A stretch of 64,000 nucleotides of DNA from Peltaster fructicola (Eukaryota > Ascomycota > Dothideomycetes): assembly GCA_001592805.2 (NCBI GenBank), contig CP051141.1, positions 3,612,294-3,676,293 of the forward strand. Reading direction: 5' to 3'. Below, piece after piece: positions 47,075-59,800 of this stretch. A program made the position numbers and the translations under genes. Below the pieces are notes generated by a model, which was not told the origin of the DNA, ran no database searches, and saw nothing but the letters and a program-made list of their open reading frames with translations. The stretch's first letter is position 1, and each line of letters begins with the position of its first letter.

Positions 47075-48529
47075 ATGGACAATCTTGTGCCTGAACTACT
47101 GGAGCACATCGCCAGCTTCCTAGATTCGTCTACCTTGGACTGCTTCTCGAGGAGCAGTACGAATTGCAGAGCTGCTTCAATGCGCTGTCTCATGAACACA
47201 ATCAGCATCAGTTTCGACTCGCCCGAGCAATTCAGTGCTTCTCTCAACAAGACTATCGACATGCTAGAGGCGACAGAAGGCCACAAGTATGTTCGCCATC
47301 TCCGAGTCCACGCTACACACAGCTTGGAAGTCGATCGGTGGTACAATACCGATCACAACGACGTCTGGCGTCAACGTCACGAGGATCGATGCCTTGTTTC
47401 GTCGGCATATAGATGGCAGGAACCGCGGCTGCTTGATCTGAGTTCACCGTGGCCGGCTCTGTGTAAGGTTGTCAAGAGCCTACTAGCACTGCGTGAGCTC
47501 ACTTGGGCGACTCCAGAGCAGATACCTCTCGACATCTTGACACATTTACACACTTTGGGCAGACCTCGACTGCACATGCTTATGTTCGACCTCGCAAGCT
47601 TGTGCTGCAGGGATGGGCGACCACCGCACCTGAGTACGCAAGAGCTTGAGCTCGCCAGATCGCCGTATCTCCGGAGCATAGACCATGTCTCAGACCTCTA
47701 CTGGTACGATGACTACAAACAAGACGCCCTCCTGGAGATAGTCGCAGCCGGTGCGCTCAGGAACCTATGCATACGCAATACGGGTCCACCGCGGTATCCA
47801 GTGCGTGATACACAAGCTGCTAATAAGTCATTCGATCCATGGCAAGCTGGTATCATTCGGTCTACGGACTCTCTTGGTGCCCTCGACACTCTCATGTTAA
47901 TTGGCATCCAGACAGATACGACACTAAAGAATCTCAGTCTTCGTACAGACTTCTCCGTTCTAAAGTCGTTGAGCCTGTATGGACAGGTTCCGATGTCCAC
48001 CTTCTCATGGCTCAGTGAGCTCGATCTTCCTCTCGATCACCTTATCATTGGGATGCAAAAGTACTTGGTGAGCGTTGCGATTATCACATCCTTCACTTCT
48101 CTTACTAGCCTGCGCCTCGATAACAAGTACGATGTGGACTCGCTATACGAGATACTCAGACATTTCTCGGAGCGTCTGCGGGCTTTGCACTGCAAGTCAA
48201 AATTCATAGACCTGGACATGTTAGCAGTACTGTCTCAGTTCTGTCCACGAATTGAACAGCTAGGCTTCTGCATGGTCCGCAATGCCGACTCAGCTGCAGA
48301 ATTTGCTATCTATCACAGCATCGGGCGCCTGGTGGCAGTGAAACAAGTTGAATTACACTTTCGTCCTCATCAGGTTCCGCCAGAAACTATCAGTCAGAAC
48401 TATTACAGAACGATTGACCTTAAGAAGGAGAAGCAACTTGTATCATCGATCGTCCGTGCCATAGGCTCTTCGAAACCACAGTACGCAATCCCTCTCGAAG
48501 AGGTGCGCCTCAATGCGATAGCGAGGTAG
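47075..48529 (+). CDS. F-box protein with LRR-like C-terminal part
   Basis: A 484-residue intronless frame. It begins with an F-box-like motif (MDNLVPELLEHIASFLDSST, then CFSRSSTNCRAA). Repeated leucine-rich segments follow, such as LGALDTLMLIG, FSVLKSLSLYG and LTSLRLDNKYD, at roughly 25-30 residue spacing, consistent with irregular leucine-rich repeats. Fungal F-box/LRR proteins are substrate-recognition parts of SCF ubiquitin ligases; that role is inferred from family. It is the last gene I can support before the telomere, about 15.5 kb from it. It is distinct from the LPxEIRxxIY family in having no introns and a canonical LPxLLxxIxxFL-type box. Confidence 0.8.
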   Translation: MDNLVPELLEHIASFLDSSTLDCFSRSSTNCRAASMRCLMNTISISFDSPEQFSASLNKTIDMLEATEGHKYVRHLRVHATHSLEVDRWYNTDHNDVWRQRHEDRCLVSSAYRWQEPRLLDLSSPWPALCKVVKSLLALRELTWATPEQIPLDILTHLHTLGRPRLHMLMFDLASLCCRDGRPPHLSTQELELARSPYLRSIDHVSDLYWYDDYKQDALLEIVAAGALRNLCIRNTGPPRYPVRDTQAANKSFDPWQAGIIRSTDSLGALDTLMLIGIQTDTTLKNLSLRTDFSVLKSLSLYGQVPMSTFSWLSELDLPLDHLIIGMQKYLVSVAIITSFTSLTSLRLDNKYDVDSLYEILRHFSERLRALHCKSKFIDLDMLAVLSQFCPRIEQLGFCMVRNADSAAEFAIYHSIGRLVAVKQVELHFRPHQVPPETISQNYYRTIDLKKEKQLVSSIVRAIGSSKPQYAIPLEEVRLNAIAR

Positions 48530-51500
48530 CGTACTGCGTTGCAAGACTTTCCTCTCGGTTATGCCATTGCGATGTGACTTGATGAGGAGGCTTGGAAGAT
48601 AACGCAGTCATGGCCGATGCTCCATACAGCCGGATGAGCCTGCTTTTGCTAACCTTGGCGAGTATAACAGCCGTTCTTCAGCAGCTGATGACTGCTCAGT
48701 AAGTGTAACAACGATGCCTGGACTTGCGATGAGCTCAGAGCTGTAACCTGAGAGCGTGGAGGTCCTCATACTAGTTAAGTTCATTATTGATGGAAGTCGT
48801 CACTCTGCCTGTTGACATGCCTTTTGAGGGTGCTCCCGTCCTCGCAACTGTGTGTGTGTTGTGAGAGGAGTGTACTCACTGCTGCTGCTGCGGTGAGGTC
48901 ATCTGCGGCTTATAAGAGTATGATAGAAGCTCCATTAGAGTATGATGCTCAATGTCGACACTGCGGACAGCTATAGGAGTCCTGGGCACGATGAAGAGCT
49001 TCGAACGCTATGAAATCTTAAAGCGTATGCATAGCTCACCCACTGGCAGGGCCTGTAATCGCCGAGCCACTCACTACAACAGCTGAGGTTTGAAGTGTGA
49101 TCCTTCGTTCAGAAAGACGTCTAGGAGTACGAGTCTTGTTCTTCGCAGCCCACACTAGCTGCTCGAAGAGATCAGCATGATTCACTTGAACGATCTTTGC
49201 ACAGAAGCTCCGTCTGGTGATGCACGAACTGTGTGCTATAGTGGAAGGTGTTACGGCATGCGGTGCAACTTGACAAACGCTTGAGCTCTATTGCTGGTAA
49301 GAGCTATCAGAGAAGCGATCGGAAGCACACGAGAAGCATGCCAGCAGGTGATGAGCTGCTATGGGTTGGAGCTGCTACAGGTTGCAGCTGCCGAAGCGAT
49401 AGAAGGTCTTTGCATGATGGATTGATGATGGCAACGGCTGTCGCAGAGACAGGAGGTGTAGTGTTGTAGCAGACGTATGCAGTGCTTCTTGTACTCATGG
49501 ACTGACGCAACTTGTCCTTTGCAGGGTTGATGTGGCCCTGGTGTGTTCCGCATGAACAGTCGTCGGGAGTGTGGCTTGAGTTGTGCTCATGTCGACCACA
49601 GTGTTCCAGACGATTCAGCATCCCACAGTCTATGAGATGGCTGTGGAAATCTCGTGCATGTGCGTGCTGTATCCTGGAACGGTTGGTAGCGATCACTGCT
49701 CAGCTCAGGAGCAGATCGCCATACAGACAATGGGCGCGCACGACAATGGTACCAGTACTGGCGTGGAATGCGAGTCGGCCAGTGATGCTACAATGGGAGC
49801 TTGTCTTGCTTGTATGGCTTCTTCTCTCGCAGCAGCCTCGAAGGCCTGGCACTTGTCCTTTGAACGTCCGACCGAGAGCTGATACAGCACGCCCGCTGCG
49901 ATTTGTCTTCCACGACAACCTGACAATCTTGGGCACAGAATACGACAGAGAACAGAATGAGGTGTCTCGATGGCTGTCATTACCGATATGGCATTGAGCT
50001 CGTCCCAGGAAGTGGCAGTAGCTGGCCAAAGACTTACAAAGGCGTTTATGATGACTTTTTGAGGCGAAGACTTTGTAGAGTGGCTCAGGCATGCGCTGTG
50101 CTCTGTATTGGGAGTTTGGGGAGTGTGTCAGGATGTAGGGGTGCTCTCGAGATACGAGTGAGCTCTTGCAGTGAGCCGGTGCTGATGGACGGCGAAGAAG
50201 ACCAAGAAACTAAGAATGTCATGCTCAGATGTCTGCTACAATGTTGATATGGAGCTTTCGCTGCATGGCCATGGTGTGCAGTGCCAGTGATCCTGAACAG
50301 AGCCAGTAGCCGAGCGGCTGTTTCGATGTGTCCACTGCATGCCCATCATGTGGCCTCGCAGCCATCTGTCGAAGGCGCAAATTGCTAGATCCATGTTGAA
50401 AGGTATCTGGTATGGCCTGTTGGTGGCGAGGTCTTGATCGTGGGCCTCTTCGCTACAAACTCCCTGCGCCGCAGACTGCATCGTGATGTAGCTCGTGCAT
50501 GACCAAACTGCTTAGGGTGGAAAGTCTGTTGCGAGCATCAGTGGTCCTCATTCCCACCATTATCAACATGGGTTGGTGGTGTCCGTGACTGCTCAACAAG
50601 GCTGGGACAACCAGGCTGGGCAGCTGCTATGAGCTTCATGCAAATGAGTGAGTGAGGCCTACCATCTTCACTTTCTGGAAACGTCTCGATTGGACTGACA
50701 AGGCAGAGCTGTGGCTTGAGACTGCGATTCGACGGAGAGGGAGCTCGAACACAGCGTACGATTGTAGGTGGCCTAAACAAGTGACTGATGCTGCGAGAGT
50801 ACTGCTTGACGAGGAGGTAATACTGCTGCGAGATCGATCGCCTGAGTGATAGTGACACAGTGGGTGAGAGAGCTTGTGAGCTTTCGTACGATCGATGGTC
50901 CTTGTAGAGCTGAAGCTGCCAGTATTGGTGATCGCTGATGTGTCGTATTCGCAACGAACATTGACCTCCATCGAGCTTGCAATCAACGCAGTGATCAGAC
51001 TTGTGCATTGCCTGCATGATGCATGGCATCGATGGACAAAGTGGTGTCAAGCTGCGTCCTTGCTCGATCCTGTGTGCTGGTGCATTGTCGCTCCTGCAAC
51101 AGTCGATTGTCACAGTCTGCCTGATGTATCATGCTTTGTGAACTGAGTCATAGTAGAGCACTGGTTGACAGGCCATGAAACCATCCGCAACGGCGAATCG
51201 GTTTGATGCCTGCGGGAGCATGTGTTGTTGAGTACGATCCACCCTATGCAGTGTAGGGGCGGTGTCTCGTCGCCTCCAAAGCGTCCTGCGTATGTACGTG
51301 CATTGACGCTCATTGCCTAGATTCACCTTGCTCGTGTGTATGGCGCTCCTCCTGCAATGTACGTGCCTTGCTCCAAATGACGTCGACGAGCAGCCAGAGC
51401 ATTACACTGGCCCTATCCATCGACCTGAAGTAGTGTGAATGGTGGTTGAAGCTAGAGTGGACAGCGTGGCGACTCAAAACTCAAGCATAGAGACGAGACT

Positions 51501-54250
51501 GGGATCGATGCAGATCGCACCAAGTGTAGTTAAGCAAGTAGACGAGGAACAAGCGCATTGTTGAGTGGGAGTCAGGTGAGATGACCGTAGAAGACAAGGC
51601 GCTGTCGATCGTAGAGTATAGGATGTGTTGAGTGAACGAGCACTATACATCGTGGACGCTCTCGTCACCCAGTAGGGACGCTGCCTTCGAGTTGCTTTCG
51701 CAATGCATACCTCAGCAGTGTATTGTCTGCACGCATCATACAGCGTCACGTTTTGCCTGTTGCTCGTCAGTGCAATGCTCGTGGAACATACTGTGCACGA
51801 GGGACGCCATCTTGCGCCTGCAACTCTTCAGTGTAGTGCTCGAGTACCTTCAGCTTCCGTTGCCGTCGTCTCGGCCGAGAAGAAGGCATCACTGAGCTCA
51901 ATGACATGCTCGAGGTGACCAGAATGCGAGTGATTCCGCTGACACGAAGGGATTATCATTCGCTGTCCGTTCGATCGATCTTGGACTCATCGTCATTCGT
52001 CTGAGTGTGTGGTGTCTTTATGGAGCAGCATCGCATTGCTGCGAGCTCACAGCAGCGCAGATCTGTTTATGAGAAGATGCTGACAGTCCTTGCGTCCATC
52101 CTTGAAGCAGGACAAAACTCCAGTGGCAGCGCTTTGAGACCATTGAACGCTTCTTCATTGCGAGTCGAGCTGATAGCCACCGCGAGGTATCGACATGAAG
52201 CGAGCTTGAGAGCAGAGTAGCGCTAAGCTGAGGGAATGTGTCGCCTTGCGATGTCTCGGCAACGTGCCTTGTAGATGCTGAAGCAGTTCGATGGTAAGTT
52301 TGTGAGTGACAGAAGCTTACAAGAGAGAAGAACATTATCTTGAGACCGAAGAGCGATTACACAACGCAACGCAGCGACGTAAGTGCTCCTAGAGATATAG
52401 CGATGCACGCAGATTGCCTTGTGTAGTGGCGCTACAGGGTAGCGACCTGTAGGTGGCGGTGTGCATGCTGTTCTGCGTCGTGGTTGCTGTTTCGTTGCGA
52501 TGACTCAATTTTGTGGTGGAATTTGACCGAGCTTCATCGTAACTCTTTCTTCCCACATCATCACGATTTCATCAGATCTCACCGCATTTTCATCATCTTC
52601 GATGCCTTGAACGTGCTATACGCACTTGGCAACCATACAACGGTCATTCAGCACTCATTCAACTTGTCTGCTGTCCGTTGGGGATCTCTATCGATCGATG
52701 TCGAACTCAGTCAGCCCGATTCAACATCCTGTGCTCCTTCGATCAGCCAACGTCCGCCGCCACACTTCGACGCCTGGAAAGATGCTTAAGAGATGGTGTA
52801 CACGTTGCTGGAACATGAAGATGTGGCGGTGTTGGTACGATCACAATGATAGACTCCATGCAAGGACATCCGAACCTGCCTTCACTGCAGCCTGCCTCAA
52901 GCATCTTACACTTCCATTCCTCTACATTCTTCAATCAAGCGAGCAGATTGTGGCTCAAGAATATGCATACGTCAGCCTTCGAGCTACAAGATCCACCCTA
53001 GCCTTCACATGCCCTTCGCATATCCCTCTCTCCCATGTCGATCACACAGCAAGCAAGCAGATAGCACCGCCCTGTTGTGTGTCTCTCAGCACTACCTGGA
53101 CTACCCTTGCACCTCCGCCGCCCCTCCATCTTCCCTCAGTCAGCTGCTAGACATTGCAGTCACAGCATAGACGCATCCCTTCACTCTCAATACGTCCCAA
53201 CCATCCTTTTCCTGCCCAGATCACATCCACTCCTAGCAGGATTTCCGATAGTCTTGCATCAAGCCAGCAGACTTTGCAGCAGCAGCCTGCGTAGAAGACG
53301 GCTTGCTCTTGTTTCCGATCATGCAGCAATCGAAGACACTGGGCAGTGATACCTAGGCACCTTACTGTCGCCATCGAACGCACCACCATTACTCCCACGT
53401 CATCCTCGTGCCTAAGCAGATCGTCCGACGAGCCGACAAAGTTCACAACACCATTTCACACGCGCGACAAGCACCAACCGATCACCACTCCTCCATCGAA
53501 AGACCAGCCATCTGTCGGACCTCCCACGCCTGCCCCTCGCCATTACCGCCCACAAACGATACACATAACAGTAAGAGCAACACTATGTCAGCGCCCCCCG
53601 GTACGAACGATGTAGCAAGAGCATGCACATGATGGCTTGGCCTACCACATTACCTGTCTGCGCAGATGAGACTGCGAAGCATACCGACGAGCGTCAACAC
53701 ATTGACATTCGCACGACATCTCACGACAACACAACCCGACCAGCGAGACAAGAGTAGGAACCCGTACAGACGAGTGTCGCCTCGATAACTCGAGTACTAC
53801 AGCATCGTCCTGTCACCACAATCAAACACATATTATGTGACACACGAACAAGACAGCAATCCCGCCTTTTCCATTGCTTCAGCAAACGGACAGGTCGTAT
53901 AATGAAAGCTTGCCCAGGATGTACTTTACAGAGGCTTCTCCATGCGAACGACAAGCAGGTAAGCACGGCTTCAGTCACAGAGTCGACACCAGTGCCGTCC
54001 TTTGGCTTCCGACTTCCCGATCGAGGGACAACGCCGACCGAGCAGCCTTGAAAGCAGGTTCATGATCCCGAACTCCCACCTGCCCGCCTCGTATCTCAAC
54101 CCACTAGCAACTGAGTCGACGCTGGTTCTCGACGCACGACAGCATTTCCTGCTTGGCCTCCTTCAACCACAATTCACCTGGGACAAGCACATTCCTCGCA
54201 TGAAGAGCATAGGCATCACTCTTGCATAGCTCTAGGGTAACGAGAGCGAG
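48530..54250. other. Subtelomeric stretch without a supported gene
   Basis: About 5.7 kb of short overlapping frames on both strands. The longest, 49512-49997 (+) and 52626-53150 (+), have unusual composition (Trp/Cys/Arg- or Ser/Thr-rich) and no recognised family. From about 52.5 kb the plus strand becomes rich in A and C. Confidence 0.5.
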
Positions 54251-54254
54251 CGGC

Positions 54255-56020
54255 CTGTATACAGAGAGCTTGTACACAACAGACTGCGATCCATCACACC
54301 TATCCTGATCGGTCCTCCAGCAAACACGACGTACAGCAGGATCACTTCTCCTTGACTGGCGTGGGCCCACCTGCACTCCCACGAATATGCACCGTTAGCA
54401 GGACCGACGATACAGAAAGAGCAAGTGTACACAACTGAGTCGTTTCGTCCACCTACTCAGACTACGACAAGACTGGAGGATACACAGCAAGAGCTGGTGT
54501 GCGCAACACAATCACTGTCGTTTGCGTCGCGGTCGATACACATACTACGAGATCATCACACAAGGAAGAGCTTGGACACGGCAAGTCGCCTGACAGACCT
54601 TTACACAACCTCAACATCAGCCAATGAGCTCAACCTAAGGTCGGAAAGTGGCTGCTAGCCTCGCCGCATCGATTAAGGAAGAGCGTGGATGAACGACATC
54701 ACTGCTGAATTGCATCACGAATCTCGGACCGGCCACTGAATGGACCACACAGGACATCTGAATGTCTCCAATCTGCCTTCCTTTCCAACCTGCTGCTGTC
54801 AAGGCACGAGCAGAGCGACTGTTTTTTCGGATCCGCTACGTCTCTGTCCCGATCGATGAGACTCCTTCCTACACCGATCTCACTTCCCGAGTCGACGGCG
54901 AGCGAAGAGACTGCAAGAGTGCTTGGGAGCAGCTGGAACAATTGCGCTGGACCTCAACGCCCATGGAGCATGTGTAAGAACTTGACTGGCCAATACACCC
55001 GCCTACACTCCGTTCACTGCGCACGAGCAGTTTGATCTCTTCCTCTAACCACCTTCCGATACTGCATCTCTCAGCGAACGAGCCAAGTAACTGCAGTCCT
55101 TGCACCATCCACGAATACTGCTGAAGGAGCTTGGACACACCTCAGCCATCGTCGTACCAGCTATACACACAAAGTGAACACACCCGGACCTTGCGAACAC
55201 GGCTTACCCACTACCGAATGAACTTAGATCCTACTTGACCGCCCTCATCCTTCCTACCTCGATGTCGCCGAGATACACAGATTTTGTATCTGCAGCTTCT
55301 CCACTGCGGAAAGAGCTTCAACACAGACCAACCATCGTCGTGCGGCCTATGTCAACCACACAAACACACAGAGAGCTTAAATACACAGCCTGTCTACTAC
55401 AGAAAGAGCTTGGATGCAACTCGGATACCAGGAACTGCCTACTTCCACTACACAGACATGAAGAGCTTGAACACACAGCTGTCCGATGGCAGAAGAAGTT
55501 TGAGAACGTCTCAATTGGCGTTGTACCGCTTTTGTCGCTTACACAGACACAGAGAGCTTGAATACGCAGCCTACACATCTCACTCGCACCCATCTGGCCT
55601 AGCAGCAACGAACACATCGACTGCCTTCGCAATTGCTTCTACCTGCGTGAGCAAACCATTGATGAGATCATGAACACAACCCAGTGTCTCCTACAGTGTC
55701 AGTCTATACCAGCGTGGAAGTGAACCATGAACAGCAGCGATTGTACACCATACCTACACTCCGCCACTGCGACTACGTAGCAAGCAGATCGACCAATTGT
55801 CCTTCCTGCTCACCCTTCCATTCGACAATCGACCGGCGAACGAGCACTGACCGGCAAACGAGCACTGCGAAAAGAGCGTGGATCCACAACTGAAATGGTC
55901 ATATCCCGATGGCGCTATGCTGGCCTTGTTGCTAGCGAAGTAGCAGACTGGCTCCCTGTTGCACGATCTCCTTCCCCGGCACCGAAGAAGGACTCACAGA
56001 AAGAGCATGCAAGCACACAT
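54255..56020. repeat. Dispersed degenerate motif related to AGAAAGAGCTTGGACACA
   Basis: At least a dozen imperfect copies on the plus strand, for example near 54256, 54412, 54562, 55126, 55307, 55368, 55402, 55456, 55548, 55867 and 55991. Those at about 55120 and 55300 extend similarity further to CCATCGTCGT. Spacing is irregular (about 30-250 bp). It looks like an old, decayed repeat family. Confidence 0.55.
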
Positions 56021-56589
56021 CGGCCATTGTCGAAGGTTCGGTGTATGCGCTGCTTGGAATATACCCAGTGTAGGACGCAACTGGAGTACAACTAGTGGAT
56101 ATCAACTCTTGCCGTCAACTACACGTACAATGCCTACTCTTATGCGTGGGACTCGCAGCCACAGGAGCTCCGAATCGTTTGGAACGAACGCTCAGCTCGA
56201 GGCGGACAGGATGGCAGTCTGGACAAGGAGTCTTGCTCGTAGAGTCAAGACTGATCAGTGCAGGACAGTCTTTACGAAGCCTTGACACAAATCTGGTCAT
56301 TCGCAAATGAGAGACGCTGGCTCATGCCCTGTCGATCAGCCAAGCCGACCTTGGAGAGAAGGATAAACACATCGATGCCAGAGGGCAACGGAACATCGTC
56401 TGGATGGGTAGAGGTGATACCAGCAGCCCAGCATGTCTTGCATGGTGCTCTATCCCTCACGAAAGACCAGACTGAATGCAGCCTTGTCCACGGCGAGAGG
56501 ACTCAATGGCTTGTCCACCTGCCGCAGCGCGAGACTGCCTGACGACACCGAACGATTCGTTGGTTGCGCTGCATCGCTACTAGCACTCT

Positions 56590-56850
56590 GGAAAGTACTG
56601 AGCACGAGCTGAGTATGTCTGCAGCGAGATCAAGGGGTATGAGTATACTGCACAGTGCTATGGGCTCGAAGACGCTCTACGGCTGTATGAGCACGAAGGT
56701 ACTATACAACAGCAGTCACACAAAAGTGCTACAGCGGCCCGAGTGCGAAGACGCTGCACAGCAGGACATCATGAAGACGTTGTACAGCATAGGTGTAAGA
56801 GTACTGCACGCAGCGACGGGAGTACGAACTCTCCACAGCGCCCACCGCAG
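56590..56850. repeat. Degenerate tandem repeat, about 26-bp period
   Basis: Units related to AAGACGCTGTACAGC start near 56590, 56641, 56669, 56696, 56723, 56748, 56774, 56798 and 56825. Within the frame 56564-56908 they read as roughly nine-residue units with a repeated (V/T)L(Y/H) core, but I see no evidence that this frame is a real gene. Confidence 0.6.
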
Positions 56851-59800
56851 AGCGAAGAGCGATTACGGTACGATGGCCAACGGACTACAAGACGTCGATA
56901 CAGCATAGTCGAACTCCTGGTATGCTCTAATGGACAAGGACTCCAACGTCTCGCCACATAGCGTCGTAGTCGGATCTATCGCCTACATGGCATGGCAGCG
57001 GACGTTCACAACGTGGAGCTGGTCAAGCCGGAGTATACTGCCATCGTCGCTGAGCTACCTGTGACTTCACTATGGTGCTGCTGCGAGGAGTGCTGTTTCT
57101 CTTAGAGGAGAAGAGCCATCTACTGCCGAGTTCGGGGCCGAGCAGCACACTTCATCGTAGAGTGGAGAGTCGGTTAGACGCAATAGTCGTATCATTGTCT
57201 ATGGGAGGAAGTCCAGGCTGGAGCTCGTCAATATGCAACGATCGATCACACCTCTAGATCACCTTTAGCTTTCGACTCGTCGGTCTCGCTATCGCACTGC
57301 GTTGATCTTGTGTAGATCTTAGCAATCTCACACCGCTGGTGAGGGCGCAATGCTCAGGCTGCTCAGTCTGCAGATGAGGACTTCAGAGGGCTCAGGATGA
57401 GGACATCTATCGAGGCGATCGTATCTCAACGCTGCGATGAACCAGAATGTCGCGATGTGTCCGAGGAGCGTCCCATCGGTCGTGAGTGCCTCGCAAGTGT
57501 ACTCGCCGGCTCGCCCTCGTCGGTCAGGCATCAAGGAGGCCGCATGATGCTGGACCAGCTCTGTCCACGTCTATGCACGCCAACGATCCTGATCGATGAA
57601 GTTCATAAGCATACGACATACTACAGAGACGAAGGAGGTGCGTAACGTCTCGCTGCGACGGTGGGAAGCTGTCGTTGACACCTGGCGAAGGCACCGTTTA
57701 TGATGAGACCAGTTGAGGGACGTTGCACTGGCAGGTCAGACAAATGGTCGTGGTCCTGTGAAAGATGTGCATCTTGTGAATGGCATCGCTGAGGACGTGC
57801 AGGAGATTACGATTTAGTGCCGACGGTGAGTGAATCTCTGATCGCACTGTACTTTCGCCTTTCGCTCCTCTCCTCTTCGTATCACTCCAGTGGCAGCTCG
57901 TCGTCAGCAGTCTCGTTGGTTGTTCAGTGTTGTTCTCTTAAGGCTCACGGCTGTAGTGTCCCTTGATCTATCGCCAGTGATCATCTTGTTCTTTGCAAGT
58001 TTGCGCATGCTCCAAGAGCTCGTACCAGAGTCTTGCACAGATCTTTTGTGAGTTTCTTTGTGTCTAGGCTACAGTGCTGAACCAGCACAAGGTTAGCACT
58101 CATCATGGCTGCACAGCGGCCGCATGATGGTGCTATCGAATGCTGATGGGTGCCTCGCTAGTATATGACGATCAGATGGTACTGCTTGCACAGCATCGCC
58201 CTGGCGAGACGAGCATCGACTGCGACCACCTGATGCTGTATGCGTATCGCTTACATGGCACAGCATGCGATCTATGGCACGCTTGTTCCCATGCTGAACT
58301 TGCAGCAGCCAGGACTGGACATCGCACAACTGCTGCTGTCGAGCTGTCTGTCCATCCTGCACCTGATCATCTGCAGCTTCGTCATGAAACCTCAGGTCTT
58401 CCGGGGACAGCATTGATGTGTAGAGGAGGCCACTGTGGTACTTGTCTCCTGCTTCACTGAAAACTGTTCGCTCGGCGATCACTACTCACAGTCTGGGCCC
58501 TCTCGACAGCTTATCATTGGCAGCGGTACTCCTTGTGCTATGTACTGTTCGCAGCGATGCTCCTGACGATGCTGCTCTTGCCAGAAACACGCTGGGATAC
58601 ACTGTGATGTCTCATGGCGTGTTGCTAGCATCCTTCATCTGGTTGCATCTCGCTGACGTCGGCTGCATGAATGCCGAGTCGCTCTGGCTGTCCTCTTATT
58701 GCTCAAGCTGCTGCAGGTATGCGCTGTCAGCAGATGCCCTTGGTGGCAGAGAGAGTTCTGTCGGCATTGACAAGTCGGGGATTTGTTAGATCGACCGCAA
58801 TGGCATACTTTGACACTCAATCTGCACGCCCTCGAAGTCGAGGGAAGGCGAGGTTGCTGTACGTGGTCGCCGATGTGCTCGCCTTTAAAATGAGCGACAC
58901 CTGGATGCTGCCATCGAGGGTCCAGATGCTAGCATCGCCCATGCTGCGTGCAGTCCTTACTTCTAATACAGAATGCTGCCTGTGGTGGGATATGCTGCTC
59001 TATCGACCAAGCGCTGCTTGTACTTGGCTTTCGACTGATAGCTATGTAATGCTGCTGTGCGCGAGGCTGTATGGCTCTTGCGGGCGACAACGTACTGCTC
59101 TCGCTTGCCTACCTTGGTTCGCTCGTCGTCTGACTGCTCTCCTTGAGAGGCTGTGTAGAACGAACGACTGCACTCCTCCAGTAACCACGCTGTTGCTCTT
59201 GACGATGCTCCTTTGTTGCTCTATCGCTATACACTGACTGTGGAAGACGTTGATAGCACAGTGTTGCCGTTGTGGCCATAGCTGATGATCTCATGTGGTG
59301 TACTACCTTCATCGTACACTAGGAGTGCTCGTCGAAACCTGTGCGCTTCTTCTGCTGCTCTTTGCGACCTGCGCTGTCCAGCGTGCTGATTTGAAGCATT
59401 CTATCCTCGGCGGCGTGCCGCTCTGAACATTCCCTCTGTTCACTGTCCTGCTTCTGTCTCAACGATTGTTCAGTTCATCTGGTGCGCTATAGTCCGTGTC
59501 CTGGGGATGTTACTATGGCATGCTGCTCGAGCACAGGCTTCTCCGCGATCCTCAATGGCAGGTCGCATATGTCCTTCTGACGATGCAGGCACTGGTGTGA
59601 CTGGTTGTACGGTTCTCTGAGCATTCGTTGTCGTGCTTCGCTCTCCATATCGCCTTCTGCTGCGGTACTGAGCGTCGGGTGTCAATCGCCTTGAATGATT
59701 GTACGATGGACTCTTGAGGTCGTTGCCGTGTGTCATAGCGTATGAAGGCTGGGTTGTTCGTATTGCTGTGCTGTACGTTGTGAGCCGTACGCACTGCTTG

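Noticed and set aside
49512-49997. 161-codon plus-strand frame overlapped by a 130-codon minus-strand frame
   Set aside because: Neither shows family resemblance or splice context, and the overlap shows how common chance frames are here.
52626-53150. 174-codon plus-strand frame
   Set aside because: Ser/Thr/His-rich with no domain; it lies in the A/C-rich stretch where chance frames are long.
58671-59237. 188-codon open frame in the subtelomere
   Set aside because: Composition is Leu/Cys/Arg-rich with no known family, and the T-rich, A-poor plus strand makes long frames likely by chance.
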